Below are positions 1 to 8,797 of a DNA stretch of 64,000 nucleotides, piece by piece. The position numbers were made by a program, and so were the translations under genes. Source of the DNA: Marinobacterium mangrovicola (GTDB taxonomy: Bacteria; Pseudomonadota; Gammaproteobacteria; Pseudomonadales; Balneatricaceae); assembly GCF_004339595.1 (NCBI RefSeq), contig NZ_SMFU01000007.1, positions 1,176,658 through 1,240,657 of the forward strand, given 5' to 3'. The notes under the pieces were generated by a model, which worked only from the letters and a program-made list of their open reading frames with translations, did not search any database and had not been told where the DNA came from. Numbering within the stretch: the first letter of the stretch is position 1; the number at the start of each line of letters is the position of its first letter.

Positions 1-907
1 GCTTGTTGTACAGCGGACGCATGATCTGCTTCAGCTCTTCAGCCAGGTCAAATGCCTTGATCTTGGCCGGGTTGGACAGACGGTCCAGCATGTTGGTCAC
101 GCCGCCGTATTTCAGAGCTTCGGTGATGGTTTCCCAACCGTACTGGATCAGCTTGGAAGCGTAGCCAGCGTCGATGCCCTCTTCGACCATTTTGTCGAAG
201 CACAGGATAGAACCGGTCTGCAGCATACCGCACAGGATAGTCTGCTCGCCCATCAGGTCAGACTTCACTTCAGCGATGAAGGAAGACATCAGAACGCCAG
301 CCTTGTGACCGCCGGTACCGACAGCGTAAGCCTTGGCCAGAGCCAGACCTTCACCTTTCGGGTCGTTGTCTTCGTGAACAGCGATCAGGGTCGGAACACC
401 GAAACCACGCACGTATTCAGCGCGGACTTCAGAACCCGGGCACTTCGGAGCAACCATGATAACGGTCAGGTCGTCACGGATTTTCATGCCTTCTTCAACG
501 ATGTTGAAACCGTGAGAGTAAGACAGGCAAGCGCCCTCTTTCATCAGCGGCATAACAGCGTTAACAACAGCGGTATGCTGCTTATCGGGAGTCAGGTTCA
601 GAACCACGTCCGCAGTCGGGATCAGTTCTTCGTAGGTGCCTACGGTGAAACCGTTTTCGGTAGCGTTTTTCCAGGACTGACGCTTCTCAGCGATGGCTTC
701 CGGACGCAGTGCGTAAGACACATCCAGGCCGCTGTCACGCAGGTTCAGACCCTGGTTCAGGCCCTGGGCGCCACAGCCGACAACAACCATCTTTTTGCCT
801 TTCAGCGCTTCAACGCCGTCAGCGAATTCAGAGAGGGCCATGAAACGGCATTTGCCGAGCTGTTCCAGCTGCTCGCGAAGCGGCAGTGTATTGAAGTAGT
901 TAGCCAT
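1..907 (-). CDS. ilvC: Ketol-acid reductoisomerase, class II, C-terminus off window
   Basis: Cytosolic, Mg- and NADPH-dependent enzyme that isomerises and reduces acetolactate or acetohydroxybutyrate in isoleucine/valine synthesis. The visible 302 residues start [13 protein letters not shown] and carry the dinucleotide-binding motif [13 protein letters not shown], then [18 protein letters not shown] and [12 protein letters not shown]. These match the long, roughly 490-residue enterobacterial class rather than the 330-residue class. About 190 C-terminal residues lie beyond the left edge. The ATG at 905-907 fits the family N-terminus. It is divergent from ilvY, the usual arrangement for activation by IlvY. 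Identity is very secure. Confidence 0.97.
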   Translation of the reverse strand, partial: MANYFNTLPLREQLEQLGKCRFMALSEFADGVEALKGKKMVVVGCGAQGLNQGLNLRDSGLDVSYALRPEAIAEKRQSWKNATENGFTVGTYEELIPTADVVLNLTPDKQHTAVVNAVMPLMKEGACLSYSHGFNIVEEGMKIRDDLTVIMVAPKCPGSEVRAEYVRGFGVPTLIAVHEDNDPKGEGLALAKAYAVGTGGHKAGVLMSSFIAEVKSDLMGEQTILCGMLQTGSILCFDKMVEEGIDAGYASKLIQYGWETITEALKYGGVTNMLDRLSNPAKIKAFDLAEELKQIMRPLYNK

Positions 908-1042
908 GTGACTCGTATCCTGATTTACATGATGAAAGCATCGCCGGCCGGGGCTGCCGATGCTCAAAATTTTGCACCCTGTTGGCAGGTGGTATTAACG
1001 CCTGCCCCGGATAAGTGACGCCACTCTATAGAAAATAGATCC

Positions 1043-1088
1043 TTGCGTAAATTGACATATCTGCAATGATACGTCCCTTATTTTGCAA
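1043..1088. promoter_or_regulatory. Candidate IlvY operator region between ilvC and ilvY
   Basis: The 202-bp divergent intergenic region holds an imperfect palindrome with ATTG and CAAT arms (1051-1067), nested in TTGC...GCAA (1043-1066), plus a further TTGCAA at 1083-1088 next to the ilvY start. LysR regulators commonly bind interrupted palindromes with a T-N11-A core in such regions, and IlvY does so in Escherichia coli. Assigning these repeats to IlvY is inference from position and symmetry. Confidence 0.4.
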
Positions 1089-1109
1089 TACTCAGCTATC
1101 CTTCACTTT

Positions 1110-2018
1110 ATGAATATCCGAGCCCTGCAACACTTCCTCGCGCTGGCCGAAACGCTGCACTTCGGCCGTGCCGCCGACGAGTGCAATATCAGCATCTCTG
1201 CCCTGTCACGTAACATCCGCCAGCTTGAGGAAGCCGTGGGTGCACCTTTATTTAAACGCGATAATCGCACCGTTGTGCTGACCCAGGAGGGCAAGCAGTT
1301 TCTCAAGTATGCCCGCGAATCCTGCCATCAATGGGACATGATCCGCTACGAGCTGGCCGATAACTCCGACCAGCTGCGCGGCGAGATCAGCCTCTATGGC
1401 TCGGTGACGGCCAGCTACAGCTTTCTGTTTGACCTGTTGAGCCGCTTCCGTATTGCCCATCCCGGCATCGAGATCAAGCTGCGCACCGGCGACCCGGAGC
1501 ATGCCATCGCACATATTCTAGACGGTAGCGAAGACATTACGATTGCAGCGCGCCCTTCCAAACTTCCAAGAGGCATCGCCTTTAAGCCGATCGCTATTTC
1601 ACCACTGCTGTTTATAGCCCCAGTGGAGCAGCAGGTGCCCAACGTACCGACCAACCCGCCGCTGGACCCGAAAGAGTGGGCCGATATCCCGATGATCCTG
1701 TCGGAAGGCGGCGTTTCCCGCTATCGCGTGGATGACTGGTTTGCGCAGCACGGCATCAAGCCGAAGATCTACGCCCAGGTCACCGGTAACGAGGCGATAG
1801 TCAGCATGGTGAGCCTCGGCTTTGGCATCGGCGTGGTGCCCAAGATCGTGCTGGATAACAGCCCCCTGGCTAACAGGATTCATGTGCTGGACGTTACGCC
1901 GGAACTGGAACCCTACGATATCGGCCTGTTCACGCTGAAGAAGAACCTGGCCAATCCGCTGGTAGAAGCGTTCTGGAACCTGATAGGCGTGCAAGAGCAA
2001 AGAGAGATGCAGCACTGA
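1110..2018 (+). CDS. ilvY: LysR-type activator IlvY
   Basis: LysR transcription factor that in relatives activates ilvC in response to acetolactate-type inducers. The N-terminal winged helix-turn-helix reads HFGRAADECNISISALSRNI, and the effector domain includes SVTASYSFL and IEIKLRTGDPEHAI, close to enterobacterial IlvY. The length of 302 residues is normal. The ATG at 1110 is preferred over an upstream in-frame TTG at 1083 because MNIRALQHFLALAE is the usual family start and the upstream codons overlap the putative operator. Divergence from ilvC supports the assignment. Confidence 0.93.
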   Translation: MNIRALQHFLALAETLHFGRAADECNISISALSRNIRQLEEAVGAPLFKRDNRTVVLTQEGKQFLKYARESCHQWDMIRYELADNSDQLRGEISLYGSVTASYSFLFDLLSRFRIAHPGIEIKLRTGDPEHAIAHILDGSEDITIAARPSKLPRGIAFKPIAISPLLFIAPVEQQVPNVPTNPPLDPKEWADIPMILSEGGVSRYRVDDWFAQHGIKPKIYAQVTGNEAIVSMVSLGFGIGVVPKIVLDNSPLANRIHVLDVTPELEPYDIGLFTLKKNLANPLVEAFWNLIGVQEQREMQH

Positions 2019-2040
2019 ATCGAAGCTATCAAAAGCTCGA

Positions 2041-2334
2041 TCAGTCGTGTCTTCGGCGACGGACCACAGCAATCACCCGGCCACGCAATGCAGACAAAGG
2101 CTGGCAACCCATCGCTTCTCGCGTGCTGCTTAAAGGGGAGTCACCGCTTAACCAGACGACCCCCTCCTCCACAGCATCCAGCCGCTTGATGATAAGCCCC
2201 AATGCAGGGTGCTCAAGCAGCACTCTTTGTCCGGGCCGGTAAAGAGAGGCCGGCCAGTGTAAAGCCGCTGCAAAATCGCCGGGCATCATACCCGGCGACA
2301 TGCTTAATCCACTGACCCTGACGATCCTGATCAT
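2041..2334 (-). CDS. sodX: Nickel-type superoxide dismutase maturation protease SodX
   Basis: Small S24/S26-type peptidase of 97 residues. SodX proteins remove the leader of pre-NiSOD so that the mature enzyme begins with the nickel-binding histidine. The nucleophile box SGLSMSPGMMPGD places the likely catalytic Ser at residue 11, and the general-base Lys is probably Lys50 in GLIIKRL. There is no obvious membrane anchor, as expected for a cytosolic processing enzyme. Its start overlaps the sodN stop (TGATG), implying coupled translation. The partnership with sodN makes the call strong. Confidence 0.9.
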   Translation of the reverse strand: MIRIVRVSGLSMSPGMMPGDFAAALHWPASLYRPGQRVLLEHPALGLIIKRLDAVEEGVVWLSGDSPLSSTREAMGCQPLSALRGRVIAVVRRRRHD

Positions 2335-2840
2335 CAGGCCTCAGGTGTCAGCTGCGGGTACACCGTAATCTCTTCCGGCAGGTACGGGCACTTAGCACGG
2401 AAGGTGGATACCCCCTTGGTCTCCCAGAAGATCTCGGCGAACTGATTGACCAGTTCCAGCAGCTTCACGGCGTCATCGCGGTTGATCTCCTGCTTGGCTT
2501 TGGACGCGGCGAGCATGATGTTATGAGTCAACTCGTGAATCTGCGGGAACCTCTCGATCTGCGGCTGTTTGAAGTAATCGCCCCAGATGACGCGAATCTC
2601 CTCTTTGACGATCAGCCCATGCGCCTCTTTCTCTTTTGCCAGGCGGCTGACCTTGGCCATGGTATTTACGTCTGCCGGTGCTGACTTCAGCTCTTCCAGC
2701 AGATCGACCAGACGAATCACCGTCAGCGCAGCGATCTGAGCCGTGGCGGGATCGTAGATCTTGCAGGGGATATCGCAATGGGCCGACGCCTCTTCAAAGC
2801 CGACCAGGGTATCCATTTTCGCAAGCAGGTTATGCAGCAT
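2334..2840 (-). CDS. sodN: Nickel-containing superoxide dismutase precursor
   Basis: Superoxide dismutase using nickel (2 superoxide to oxygen plus peroxide). The nickel hook HCDIPCKIYDP starts at residue 21, so a 20-residue leader ending EASA is predicted to be cut off, leaving His1, Cys2 and Cys6 as ligands. The rest is a mainly helical domain; total length is 168 residues. The ATG at 2838-2840 is chosen over a longer upstream frame because AAGGA lies 8 bases before it and the leader length fits the family. It is cotranscribed with sodX and lies beside a complete nickel importer. An upstream Fur-like box suggests iron-responsive control of the operon. Confidence 0.96.
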   Translation of the reverse strand: MLHNLLAKMDTLVGFEEASAHCDIPCKIYDPATAQIAALTVIRLVDLLEELKSAPADVNTMAKVSRLAKEKEAHGLIVKEEIRVIWGDYFKQPQIERFPQIHELTHNIMLAASKAKQEINRDDAVKLLELVNQFAEIFWETKGVSTFRAKCPYLPEEITVYPQLTPEA

Positions 2841-2944
2841 CTTCTCTGTCCTTATTTTCCGGTGGGATTCGTGTATTTGGTTATTTCGGTGTTTGGCGAC
2901 TTGCGCCAGCGAACGGCCTCCGGGGCGCACCGCGAAGCCTGTTT

Positions 2945-3403
2945 TTAGTGGAGTCCTTTCTTTAGGTGTCCGGCGATTGGGCCGGGGCGGGAATGCAGCG
3001 AGAGCAGATCGGTACTGGAAAGCGCTGAGGCTTTTGAGGCCTGAGTAAGCTGCGGATAGGTCTGGCATAACAGGCAACGCTCCTGCCGGATAAACGCAGC
3101 GCCACGCAGGCAGGCTTCAAGCCCCGTATCCATCAGCAACCCTGTGGCATCATCGAGGAAGCGTTCGGCACTTTCGAAGCAGGCGTTGCAGGCTGACCAC
3201 TCCTCCAATGCCACGAAGCTCTCTGCAAGATTAATCTCACAAACCATTACCGCCGCGACCGCAGGGTCTGGTTGCTGAACGGCTAGCTGCTCGAACTCCT
3301 GCAAAGCCAAATCCCTGGCTTTGCGATGGTGGGCGATCGCCTGGCGGTATTGATTATCCCGAAATGCCTGCTGGCCCAGCCGAGCCGCCTCTTTCCAGTT
3401 CAT
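2945..3403 (-). CDS. TPR-like cysteine-rich protein upstream of sodN
   Basis: Unrecognised 152-residue protein, mostly helical, with TPR-like spacing at the N-terminus (EAARLGQQAFRDNQYRQAI, LALQEFEQL) and two CxxC pairs, CNAC near the middle and CLLC later. No signal peptide or membrane segment is visible. It is the first gene of the apparent sodN-sodX operon: a 104-base gap separates it from sodN, and the Fur-like box lies just upstream. Position suggests a role in oxidative stress, regulation or metal handling linked to NiSOD, but that is inference. The cysteine pairs could bind metal or be structural. Confidence 0.6.
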   Translation of the reverse strand: MNWKEAARLGQQAFRDNQYRQAIAHHRKARDLALQEFEQLAVQQPDPAVAAVMVCEINLAESFVALEEWSACNACFESAERFLDDATGLLMDTGLEACLRGAAFIRQERCLLCQTYPQLTQASKASALSSTDLLSLHSRPGPIAGHLKKGLH

Positions 3404-3504
3404 CCCTGTAACCCTCTCGCTATTGAGCCGCTATCCAACCAAGCTGATTCACCCCAGCTCATTGCCGGTGAGATCTGCTGAAATGGGCCAACCAATTACT
3501 TAAC

Positions 3505-3524
3505 GATAATGATAATACATATCA
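3505..3524. promoter_or_regulatory. Fur-box-like operator of the sodN operon
   Basis: The 15-mer TGATAATACATATCA (3510-3524) matches the 7-1-7 Fur consensus TGATAAT-N-ATTATCA at all but two positions, and GATAAT repeats extend it to 3505. It lies about 100 bases upstream of the TPR-like gene. Iron-dependent control of NiSOD makes physiological sense, since cells low in iron would favour a nickel enzyme. Confidence 0.65.
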
Positions 3525-3928
3525 GTTAGGTTATTATCAAAACGAATTACCGCATGGGGTCAGATTGTTGGTTCAGGCACCGCTGCCAGCTAATAAGAAG
3601 ACAGGTACCGATGGTCGAACCCAAGACGGTCGAGAGCCAGACGGATAGCCGTTCGTTGGAAGTGCCTCAGGCGGAAGCTAGTGCGCGGGATTAACCGGGG
3701 CGGTTAATAAAAGAAAGGTTACCAAAATAAAGTAATATCTGGGTTTAAGAGTGTTGTCTATCTATTTGATTAAGAATTGGAAATCGTCTTTATCACTCGT
3801 ACGTTCACGATGCATCTCACCAGACTCGCCTGACCGTAAAGCAGACCTTATGCAGGGCTCGCCCGCCCGTGGTTGAAGCTTCAACAGCCACGGGCGGATG
3901 CACAGAAAACCCGGTGGTTCCACCCTGC
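3525..3928. other. Non-coding stretch with a strong hairpin 3' of nikR
   Basis: No convincing gene is visible. At 3863-3897 a perfect 10-bp inverted repeat (CCGCCCGTGG / CCACGGGCGG) encloses the self-complementary TTGAAGCTTCAA. It lies 32 bases beyond the nikR stop codon and could end the nikR transcript, but it lacks a T-run on that strand, so it is a structured element rather than a clear intrinsic terminator. Confidence 0.45.
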
Positions 3929-4366
3929 TCAGTGCTCGTGCGACTCGCCTTCGGTGTCCCCTTTCGGTGCCTGGGGCACAATCTGCAGCGAGCCGTGGCG
4001 CACCGAACGTTCGGCGATCACGTGGTCGGCGAAGTGCTGCACTTCGGAGGTCGGGCCTTTGAGAATACCGATCTCCAGGCAGTTATCGTGATCCAGATGC
4101 ACATGCATGCTGGCAATGGTCAGATCGTGGTGGCTATGGAAAGTGCTGGTCAGACGGCGCGCCAGGTCCCTGGCAGCGTGGTCGTACACATAGCTGAGTA
4201 CACCGAAGCAGTTCGACTGATTGCCTGTTTCACGCTTAGTCTGCCCGAGCCCTGCCCTGGCCAGATCACGGATCGCTTCAGAACGGTTCTGGTAACCGCG
4301 CTCCTCGATCAGATGATCGAGCTCTTCCATAAGGTCATCATCCAAAGTGACCGTCACACGTTGCAT
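3929..4366 (-). CDS. nikR: Nickel-responsive regulator NikR
   Basis: Ribbon-helix-helix repressor of 145 residues that shuts off nickel uptake when nickel is plentiful. The N-terminal RHH domain is [17 protein letters not shown] and the C-terminal ACT-type metal domain follows. The four nickel ligands known from Escherichia coli NikR (His76, His87, His89, Cys95) align with His77, His88, His90 and Cys96 in [11 protein letters not shown]. The tail is His-rich (GESHEH). It is divergent from nikABCDE, with a perfect NikR palindrome between them. The start is supported by AGGAAG upstream. Confidence 0.97.
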   Translation of the reverse strand: MQRVTVTLDDDLMEELDHLIEERGYQNRSEAIRDLARAGLGQTKRETGNQSNCFGVLSYVYDHAARDLARRLTSTFHSHHDLTIASMHVHLDHDNCLEIGILKGPTSEVQHFADHVIAERSVRHGSLQIVPQAPKGDTEGESHEH

Positions 4367-4383
4367 ATCTTCTTCCTGCTTGA

Positions 4384-4411
4384 GTATGATGTTTTGCCTT
4401 ATACATCATAC
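4384..4411. promoter_or_regulatory. NikR operator, perfect GTATGA-N16-TCATAC
   Basis: GTATGA at 4384-4389 and TCATAC at 4406-4411 are separated by exactly 16 bases, the full consensus palindrome defined for Escherichia coli NikR. It lies between nikR and nikA, 17 bases from the nikR start and 80 from nikA, so it can repress both nikABCDE and nikR. Confidence 0.93.
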
Positions 4412-4491
4412 CCTTTGGTTTTATTGTCTCGGAACCGCCCGCGGGTACCAGCCAAATCAACGGACGATTCGCCATCATAAGGAGCTGTCAC

Positions 4492-6087
4492 ATGGCAATG
4501 CCCCCCTTGCGCGCATTCGCGCTTGCCACTCTTTCTGTTTCAATGGCAGCACCGCTGACATTCAGCGCTGCGATCGCATCAGATAAGGCACCCAGCGAAC
4601 TGGTGCTGGCGATCGGCGGCGAACCCAAGGAGGGTTTCGATCCTTTGCTGGGATGGGGACAGTACGGCCATCCGCTGTTTCAGTCTACGCTACTGACCCG
4701 TGACGCGAAACTTGAGACCCAGCCGGACCTGGCTAAAGAATGGACACTGTCAGATAATCGTCTCACCTGGACCATCACGCTGCGCGACGATGCGGTTTTC
4801 TCCGACGGTACACCGCTGACAGCGCACGATGTGGCGTTTACCTTTAATCAAGCGGCCAGTGCCGGTGGCGCCCTCGACCTGAGCGCGTTTGACTCCGCTG
4901 AAGCCGTTGATGATTTCAGCCTGGTGATCCACCTTAAAAAACCCTGGATCACCTTTACCGAGAACTTCTATTCACTGGGCATCGTACCCGCTGCCGAATA
5001 TGGCCAGGATTATGGCCGTCATCCTATTGGTTCCGGCCCGTTCAAGCTGATCTCCTGGACTGAGGGCGAACAGTTAATCGTGGAACGCAACACCGAGTAT
5101 TACGGCAAACAGCCGGAGTTCTCGAAGATCACCTTCCTGTTTACCGGTGAAGACACCAGCCTCGCGGCGGCCCGCGCCGGTCAGGTGGATATGGCTGCGG
5201 TACCGCCAGCCCTGGCCGATGCAGCGCCGAGCGGCTTCAAACAGGTGGTCGTTGAGTCCGTCGATAATCGCGGCATCACCTTCCCTATTCTCGCCGATGA
5301 GGGCAAAACCGACGCGGAGGGAAACAAGCTCGGTAACGCGGTCACCTCTGACCGGGCGATACGCCGCGCCATCAACCTGGGCGTGGATCGGGATCTGCTG
5401 GTCCAGGTCGCACTCTTCGGTCACGGTACGCCCGCTTCAGGCCCCGCCGACCGCCTGCCCTGGTCCAACCCGAAAGCAGCGGTCGAATACGATCTGGATG
5501 CCGCCAACGCGCTACTCGATCAGGCCGGCTGGCTGCGTGGCGAAGATGGTGTGCGTGAAAAAGAGGGTGTCCGCGCCGCCTTCCCGATTAACTATCTCGC
5601 TTCAGACTCCACCCGCAAGGCGCTGGCGATTACCCTGGCGGAGCAACTGAAAGCACTCGGAATAGAAGCAACCGCCATCGGTAAAAGCTGGGAGAGCCTG
5701 GGTCAGATCTTCCATTCCGAGCCGGTGGTCTTCGGCTGGGGCAGCCACACGCCGCTGGAGGTTTACAGCCTCTATCAGTCCGATTGGGCGGGTGCCGGCT
5801 ATTACAATGTGGGTTACTTTTCCGATGCTGCGGTGGACGCCCATTTCGCTGCGGCCCAGGCGGCGCCCACCCTGGAAGCCTCCTACCCCGACTGGCAGGC
5901 AGCGGAATGGGACGGTACCACCGGATATGGCGCCAAAGGCGAAGCGGGCTGGGCCTGGCTGGTCAATCTGGAGCACATCTATTACGTCAACGAATGCCTC
6001 GACCTGGGCGAAACCCAGATTGAACCTCACGGCCACGGCTGGCCGATCACCTCGTTGATCCAGAACTGGACCTGGACCTGCGAGTAA
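4492..6087 (+). CDS. nikA: Nickel ABC transporter, periplasmic binding protein
   Basis: Periplasmic nickel(-chelate)-binding protein of the peptide/nickel (SBP family 5) class, 531 residues. A Sec signal peptide occupies about residues 1-29, ending AAIA before SDKAPSELVLAIGG. Family features include LFQSTLLTRD, the DLAKEW region, and FSDGTPLTAHDVAFTFN. It is first in the nikABCDE operon, has AAGGAG 7 bases before its ATG, and sits downstream of the NikR operator. Family 5 proteins also bind peptides; the NikR operator and full operon order favour nickel. Confidence 0.93.
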   Translation: MAMPPLRAFALATLSVSMAAPLTFSAAIASDKAPSELVLAIGGEPKEGFDPLLGWGQYGHPLFQSTLLTRDAKLETQPDLAKEWTLSDNRLTWTITLRDDAVFSDGTPLTAHDVAFTFNQAASAGGALDLSAFDSAEAVDDFSLVIHLKKPWITFTENFYSLGIVPAAEYGQDYGRHPIGSGPFKLISWTEGEQLIVERNTEYYGKQPEFSKITFLFTGEDTSLAAARAGQVDMAAVPPALADAAPSGFKQVVVESVDNRGITFPILADEGKTDAEGNKLGNAVTSDRAIRRAINLGVDRDLLVQVALFGHGTPASGPADRLPWSNPKAAVEYDLDAANALLDQAGWLRGEDGVREKEGVRAAFPINYLASDSTRKALAITLAEQLKALGIEATAIGKSWESLGQIFHSEPVVFGWGSHTPLEVYSLYQSDWAGAGYYNVGYFSDAAVDAHFAAAQAAPTLEASYPDWQAAEWDGTTGYGAKGEAGWAWLVNLEHIYYVNECLDLGETQIEPHGHGWPITSLIQNWTWTCE

Positions 6088-6093
6088 CTGCCG

Positions 6094-7095
6094 GTGACCT
6101 CTTCCCTTCGTTACACGTTAACCCGACTGCTGCGGCTTGTGCTTGTACTGGCCGCGGTAGCGGTTGTGGCGTTCTCGCTGGCCAAGCTGTCGCCGATCGA
6201 TCCGGTGGATGCCTATCTTGGCCCGGATGTCGCCCGGGTCGGACCTGAACAGCGCGCACTGATCGCCGAGAAATGGGGGCTTAACCAGCCGCCCATCGAA
6301 CAGTTCAGCCACTGGGCTCGCAACCTGCTCAGCGGCGACCTGGGTTTCTCCATGACCTATAACGCACCAGTGGCGGAGGTGCTGGCCAGCCGTGTACTCG
6401 CATCGCTGCCGCTGATGGGCCTGGCCTGGCTGCTCTCCGGACTGCTCGGCTTTGTGCTGGGCATACTGGCAGGCGCTTATTCCGGTTCGCTGCTGGACCG
6501 CGTTATTCGTGTTTACTCCTTTGTGCTCGCTTCCACGCCCACCTTCTGGCTGGCGATCCTCCTGCTGGTGATGTTTTCCGTCTCGCTGCAGTGGACTCCG
6601 GTCTGCTGCGCGGCGCCACCTGGCATGCTGGCCGACGAAGTCAGCCTCTGGCAACGGCTGCATCATCTGCTTCTGCCGCTGGCGACACTGACACTGCTTG
6701 GTGTGGCGCAGATCGCTCTGCACACCCGGGCGAAAATGGTGGAGATCATGCAGTCGGACTATGCGCTCTACGCACGAGCACAGGGCGCATCGCGTTTGGA
6801 TATTGCCCTGCGCCACGGCGCCCGTAACGCGGCGCTGCCAGCACTGACCGTGCTTTTTGCGTCGATTGGCGAGCTGTTCGGCGGATCGGTACTGGCCGAG
6901 CAGGTGTTCGCCTACCCAGGCCTTGGCCGCGCAACGGTGGAAGCCGGTATTCGTGGTGATATCCCACTGCTGCTTGCCATCACCCTGTTCATGACGCTGC
7001 TGGTATCCAGCGGCAACATGATAGCCGACCTCCTTTACCGGCTTGTCGATCCCCGTATGCGCCAGGCTGAAACCCTGGAGTGGTCGCAGCCATGA
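6094..7095 (+). CDS. nikB: Nickel ABC transporter permease NikB
   Basis: Inner-membrane permease of 333 residues, family BPD_transp_1, which pairs with NikC to form the nickel channel. Several hydrophobic segments are evident, the first at about residues 10-30 (LLRLVLVLAAVAVVAFSLA). The conserved permease loop appears as YARAQGASRLDIALRHG, which contacts the ATPases. It starts with GTG at 6094, six bases after nikA, and its stop overlaps the nikC start (ATGA). Confidence 0.92.
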   Translation: MTSSLRYTLTRLLRLVLVLAAVAVVAFSLAKLSPIDPVDAYLGPDVARVGPEQRALIAEKWGLNQPPIEQFSHWARNLLSGDLGFSMTYNAPVAEVLASRVLASLPLMGLAWLLSGLLGFVLGILAGAYSGSLLDRVIRVYSFVLASTPTFWLAILLLVMFSVSLQWTPVCCAAPPGMLADEVSLWQRLHHLLLPLATLTLLGVAQIALHTRAKMVEIMQSDYALYARAQGASRLDIALRHGARNAALPALTVLFASIGELFGGSVLAEQVFAYPGLGRATVEAGIRGDIPLLLAITLFMTLLVSSGNMIADLLYRLVDPRMRQAETLEWSQP

Positions 7096-7955
7096 ATCAT
7101 GCCGTCGCTCCTCAAGCCATGAATAGCCTCGTTATCCGCAGCAATAACCGCATCAGTACCCTGATGCTCACGGCCTTGGGACTGGGCGGCATTCTGCTGG
7201 TGGCTCTGGGATCTGTCCTGATCGGCGACAGGGGTATCACCATGGACTTTTCCGCCCGGATGCTGGCGCCCAGCTGGCAGCACTGGTTCGGCACCGACCA
7301 GTTTGGCCACGATATGCTGGCGCGCACGCTGCACGGCCTGAGTCTGAGCCTGAATGTGGGGCTGATCACCGCCGCACTCTCAACAGCGATAGCGGTTGTG
7401 CTGGCGATGTTGGCGGCAACCGGCGGGCGCTGGGCTGACGCGGTGGTCTCCTTTCTGATCGACACCACCCTCGGGCTGCCGCATCTGATGCTGCTGATCC
7501 TGATCGCCTTCGCGCTGGGCGGCGGTACCACTGCCGTCATTATCGCTGTCACCCTGACCCACTGGCCGCGTCTGACCCGCATACTGCGGGCCGAGATTCT
7601 GCAGGTGCGCAGCGCTGAGTATGTGCAGGCCTCACGTCAGTTTGGTAAATCCTGGTGGTATATCGGCCGGCACCATCTGCTGCCCCATCTGCTGCCACAG
7701 ACACTGGTAGGCTTCACGCTGTTGTTCCCCCACGCCATTCTGCATGAAGCGGCGCTGACCTTTCTTGGTTTCGGCCTGGAACCCGGCAAACCTGCCATCG
7801 GCACCCTGCTGGCCGATTCCATGCGCTACCTGATGGCCGGCAACTGGTGGCTTGGATTGTTTCCCGGTCTTGGACTGCTGCTATTGGTGCTCAGTTTTGA
7901 CGCCATCGGCAACGGCATCCGTAAACTCACCGATCCGAGGTTAAGTGAAGTATGA
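7092..7955 (+). CDS. nikC: Nickel ABC transporter permease NikC
   Basis: Second inner-membrane permease subunit, 287 residues from the ATG at 7092 that overlaps the nikB stop. An earlier in-frame GTG at 7080 would overlap nikB further and is less likely. It has several membrane segments and the coupling loop VQASRQFGKSWWYIGRHHLL. The GTDQFGHDMLAR motif near the N-terminus is typical of DppC/NikC proteins. It is translationally coupled to nikD by ATGA. Confidence 0.92.
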   Translation: MNHAVAPQAMNSLVIRSNNRISTLMLTALGLGGILLVALGSVLIGDRGITMDFSARMLAPSWQHWFGTDQFGHDMLARTLHGLSLSLNVGLITAALSTAIAVVLAMLAATGGRWADAVVSFLIDTTLGLPHLMLLILIAFALGGGTTAVIIAVTLTHWPRLTRILRAEILQVRSAEYVQASRQFGKSWWYIGRHHLLPHLLPQTLVGFTLLFPHAILHEAALTFLGFGLEPGKPAIGTLLADSMRYLMAGNWWLGLFPGLGLLLLVLSFDAIGNGIRKLTDPRLSEV

Positions 7956-8797
7956 GCCTGCTGACCTTTGAAAATTTCTCCCTCGGCTTTCAACGTTACG
8001 ACAGCCCGCTTAAGCGCAGCATCAAGCCGGTACTGGAGGAGATTTCACTCAGTATCGCCCCCGGTGAAATCGTTGCGATGATCGGTGCCTCCGGTGCCGG
8101 CAAGAGCCTGCTCGCACACGCGGTGTTCGGCATACTGCCGCCGAATATTGCGCTGAATGGTCGCATCAGTTTTGCCGGCGAAGCACTCAGCGCCAGCAAC
8201 CAGGAACGTCACCGCGGCAGAAGTTTCTCGCTGGTGCCGCAATCGATCAGCTCACTGGACCCGCTGGCCCGCTGCGGTCAGCAACTGAAATGGGCGGCGC
8301 GGCGCGCAGGTCTCAAGGCAAACGCCCAAACCCTCAGCACAACACTGGCAAAATACGGCCTGGGCAAAGAGGTGTTACGGCTCTATCCGCACCAGCTATC
8401 CGGCGGCATGGCGCGACGGCTGATGCTGGCCATCGCCACCATCGGCGAACCTGACTTGGTGGTCGCAGACGAGCCCACCAGCGGCCTGGATGCAGAGACG
8501 GCCACCACCGTATTGCGGGAGCTGAGAGCGCTGGCGGATAAAGGCAAGGCGGTGCTGCTGATCACGCACAACCTGGCGGAAAGCCTGCCTTTCGCAGACC
8601 AGGTAGCGATACTCAGCGGAGGCCGACTGGTCAGCCTCGAGGCCACCTCCGCCTTCAGCGAAAACGGCGACAGGCTTAACTCCGCGTATGCGCAAAATCT
8701 CTGGCGCTCGCTACCGCAGCGTGATTTCAATCTAAGCCCGGCGCCTCAGATCCCGGACCCGATCCTGGAGCCGGTTCAGGAGCCCGCCTATGCTTGA
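7952..8797 (+). CDS. nikD: Nickel ABC transporter ATPase NikD
   Basis: Cytoplasmic ATPase subunit of 281 residues that powers nickel import together with NikE. It has Walker A GASGAGKS (residues 45-52), signature LSGGM (149-153) followed by ARR, Walker B DLVVADEP (168-175) and the H-loop in LLITHNLAE. A proline-rich tail after about residue 250 replaces the usual short C-terminus. The start overlaps the nikC stop, and the last codons overlap the nikE start by 8 bases. Confidence 0.92.
   Translation: MSLLTFENFSLGFQRYDSPLKRSIKPVLEEISLSIAPGEIVAMIGASGAGKSLLAHAVFGILPPNIALNGRISFAGEALSASNQERHRGRSFSLVPQSISSLDPLARCGQQLKWAARRAGLKANAQTLSTTLAKYGLGKEVLRLYPHQLSGGMARRLMLAIATIGEPDLVVADEPTSGLDAETATTVLRELRALADKGKAVLLITHNLAESLPFADQVAILSGGRLVSLEATSAFSENGDRLNSAYAQNLWRSLPQRDFNLSPAPQIPDPILEPVQEPAYA

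Noticed and set aside
305-1018. Long plus-strand open frame opposite ilvC
   Set aside because: It is antisense to the clearly coding ilvC reading frame and has no family match or ribosome site.
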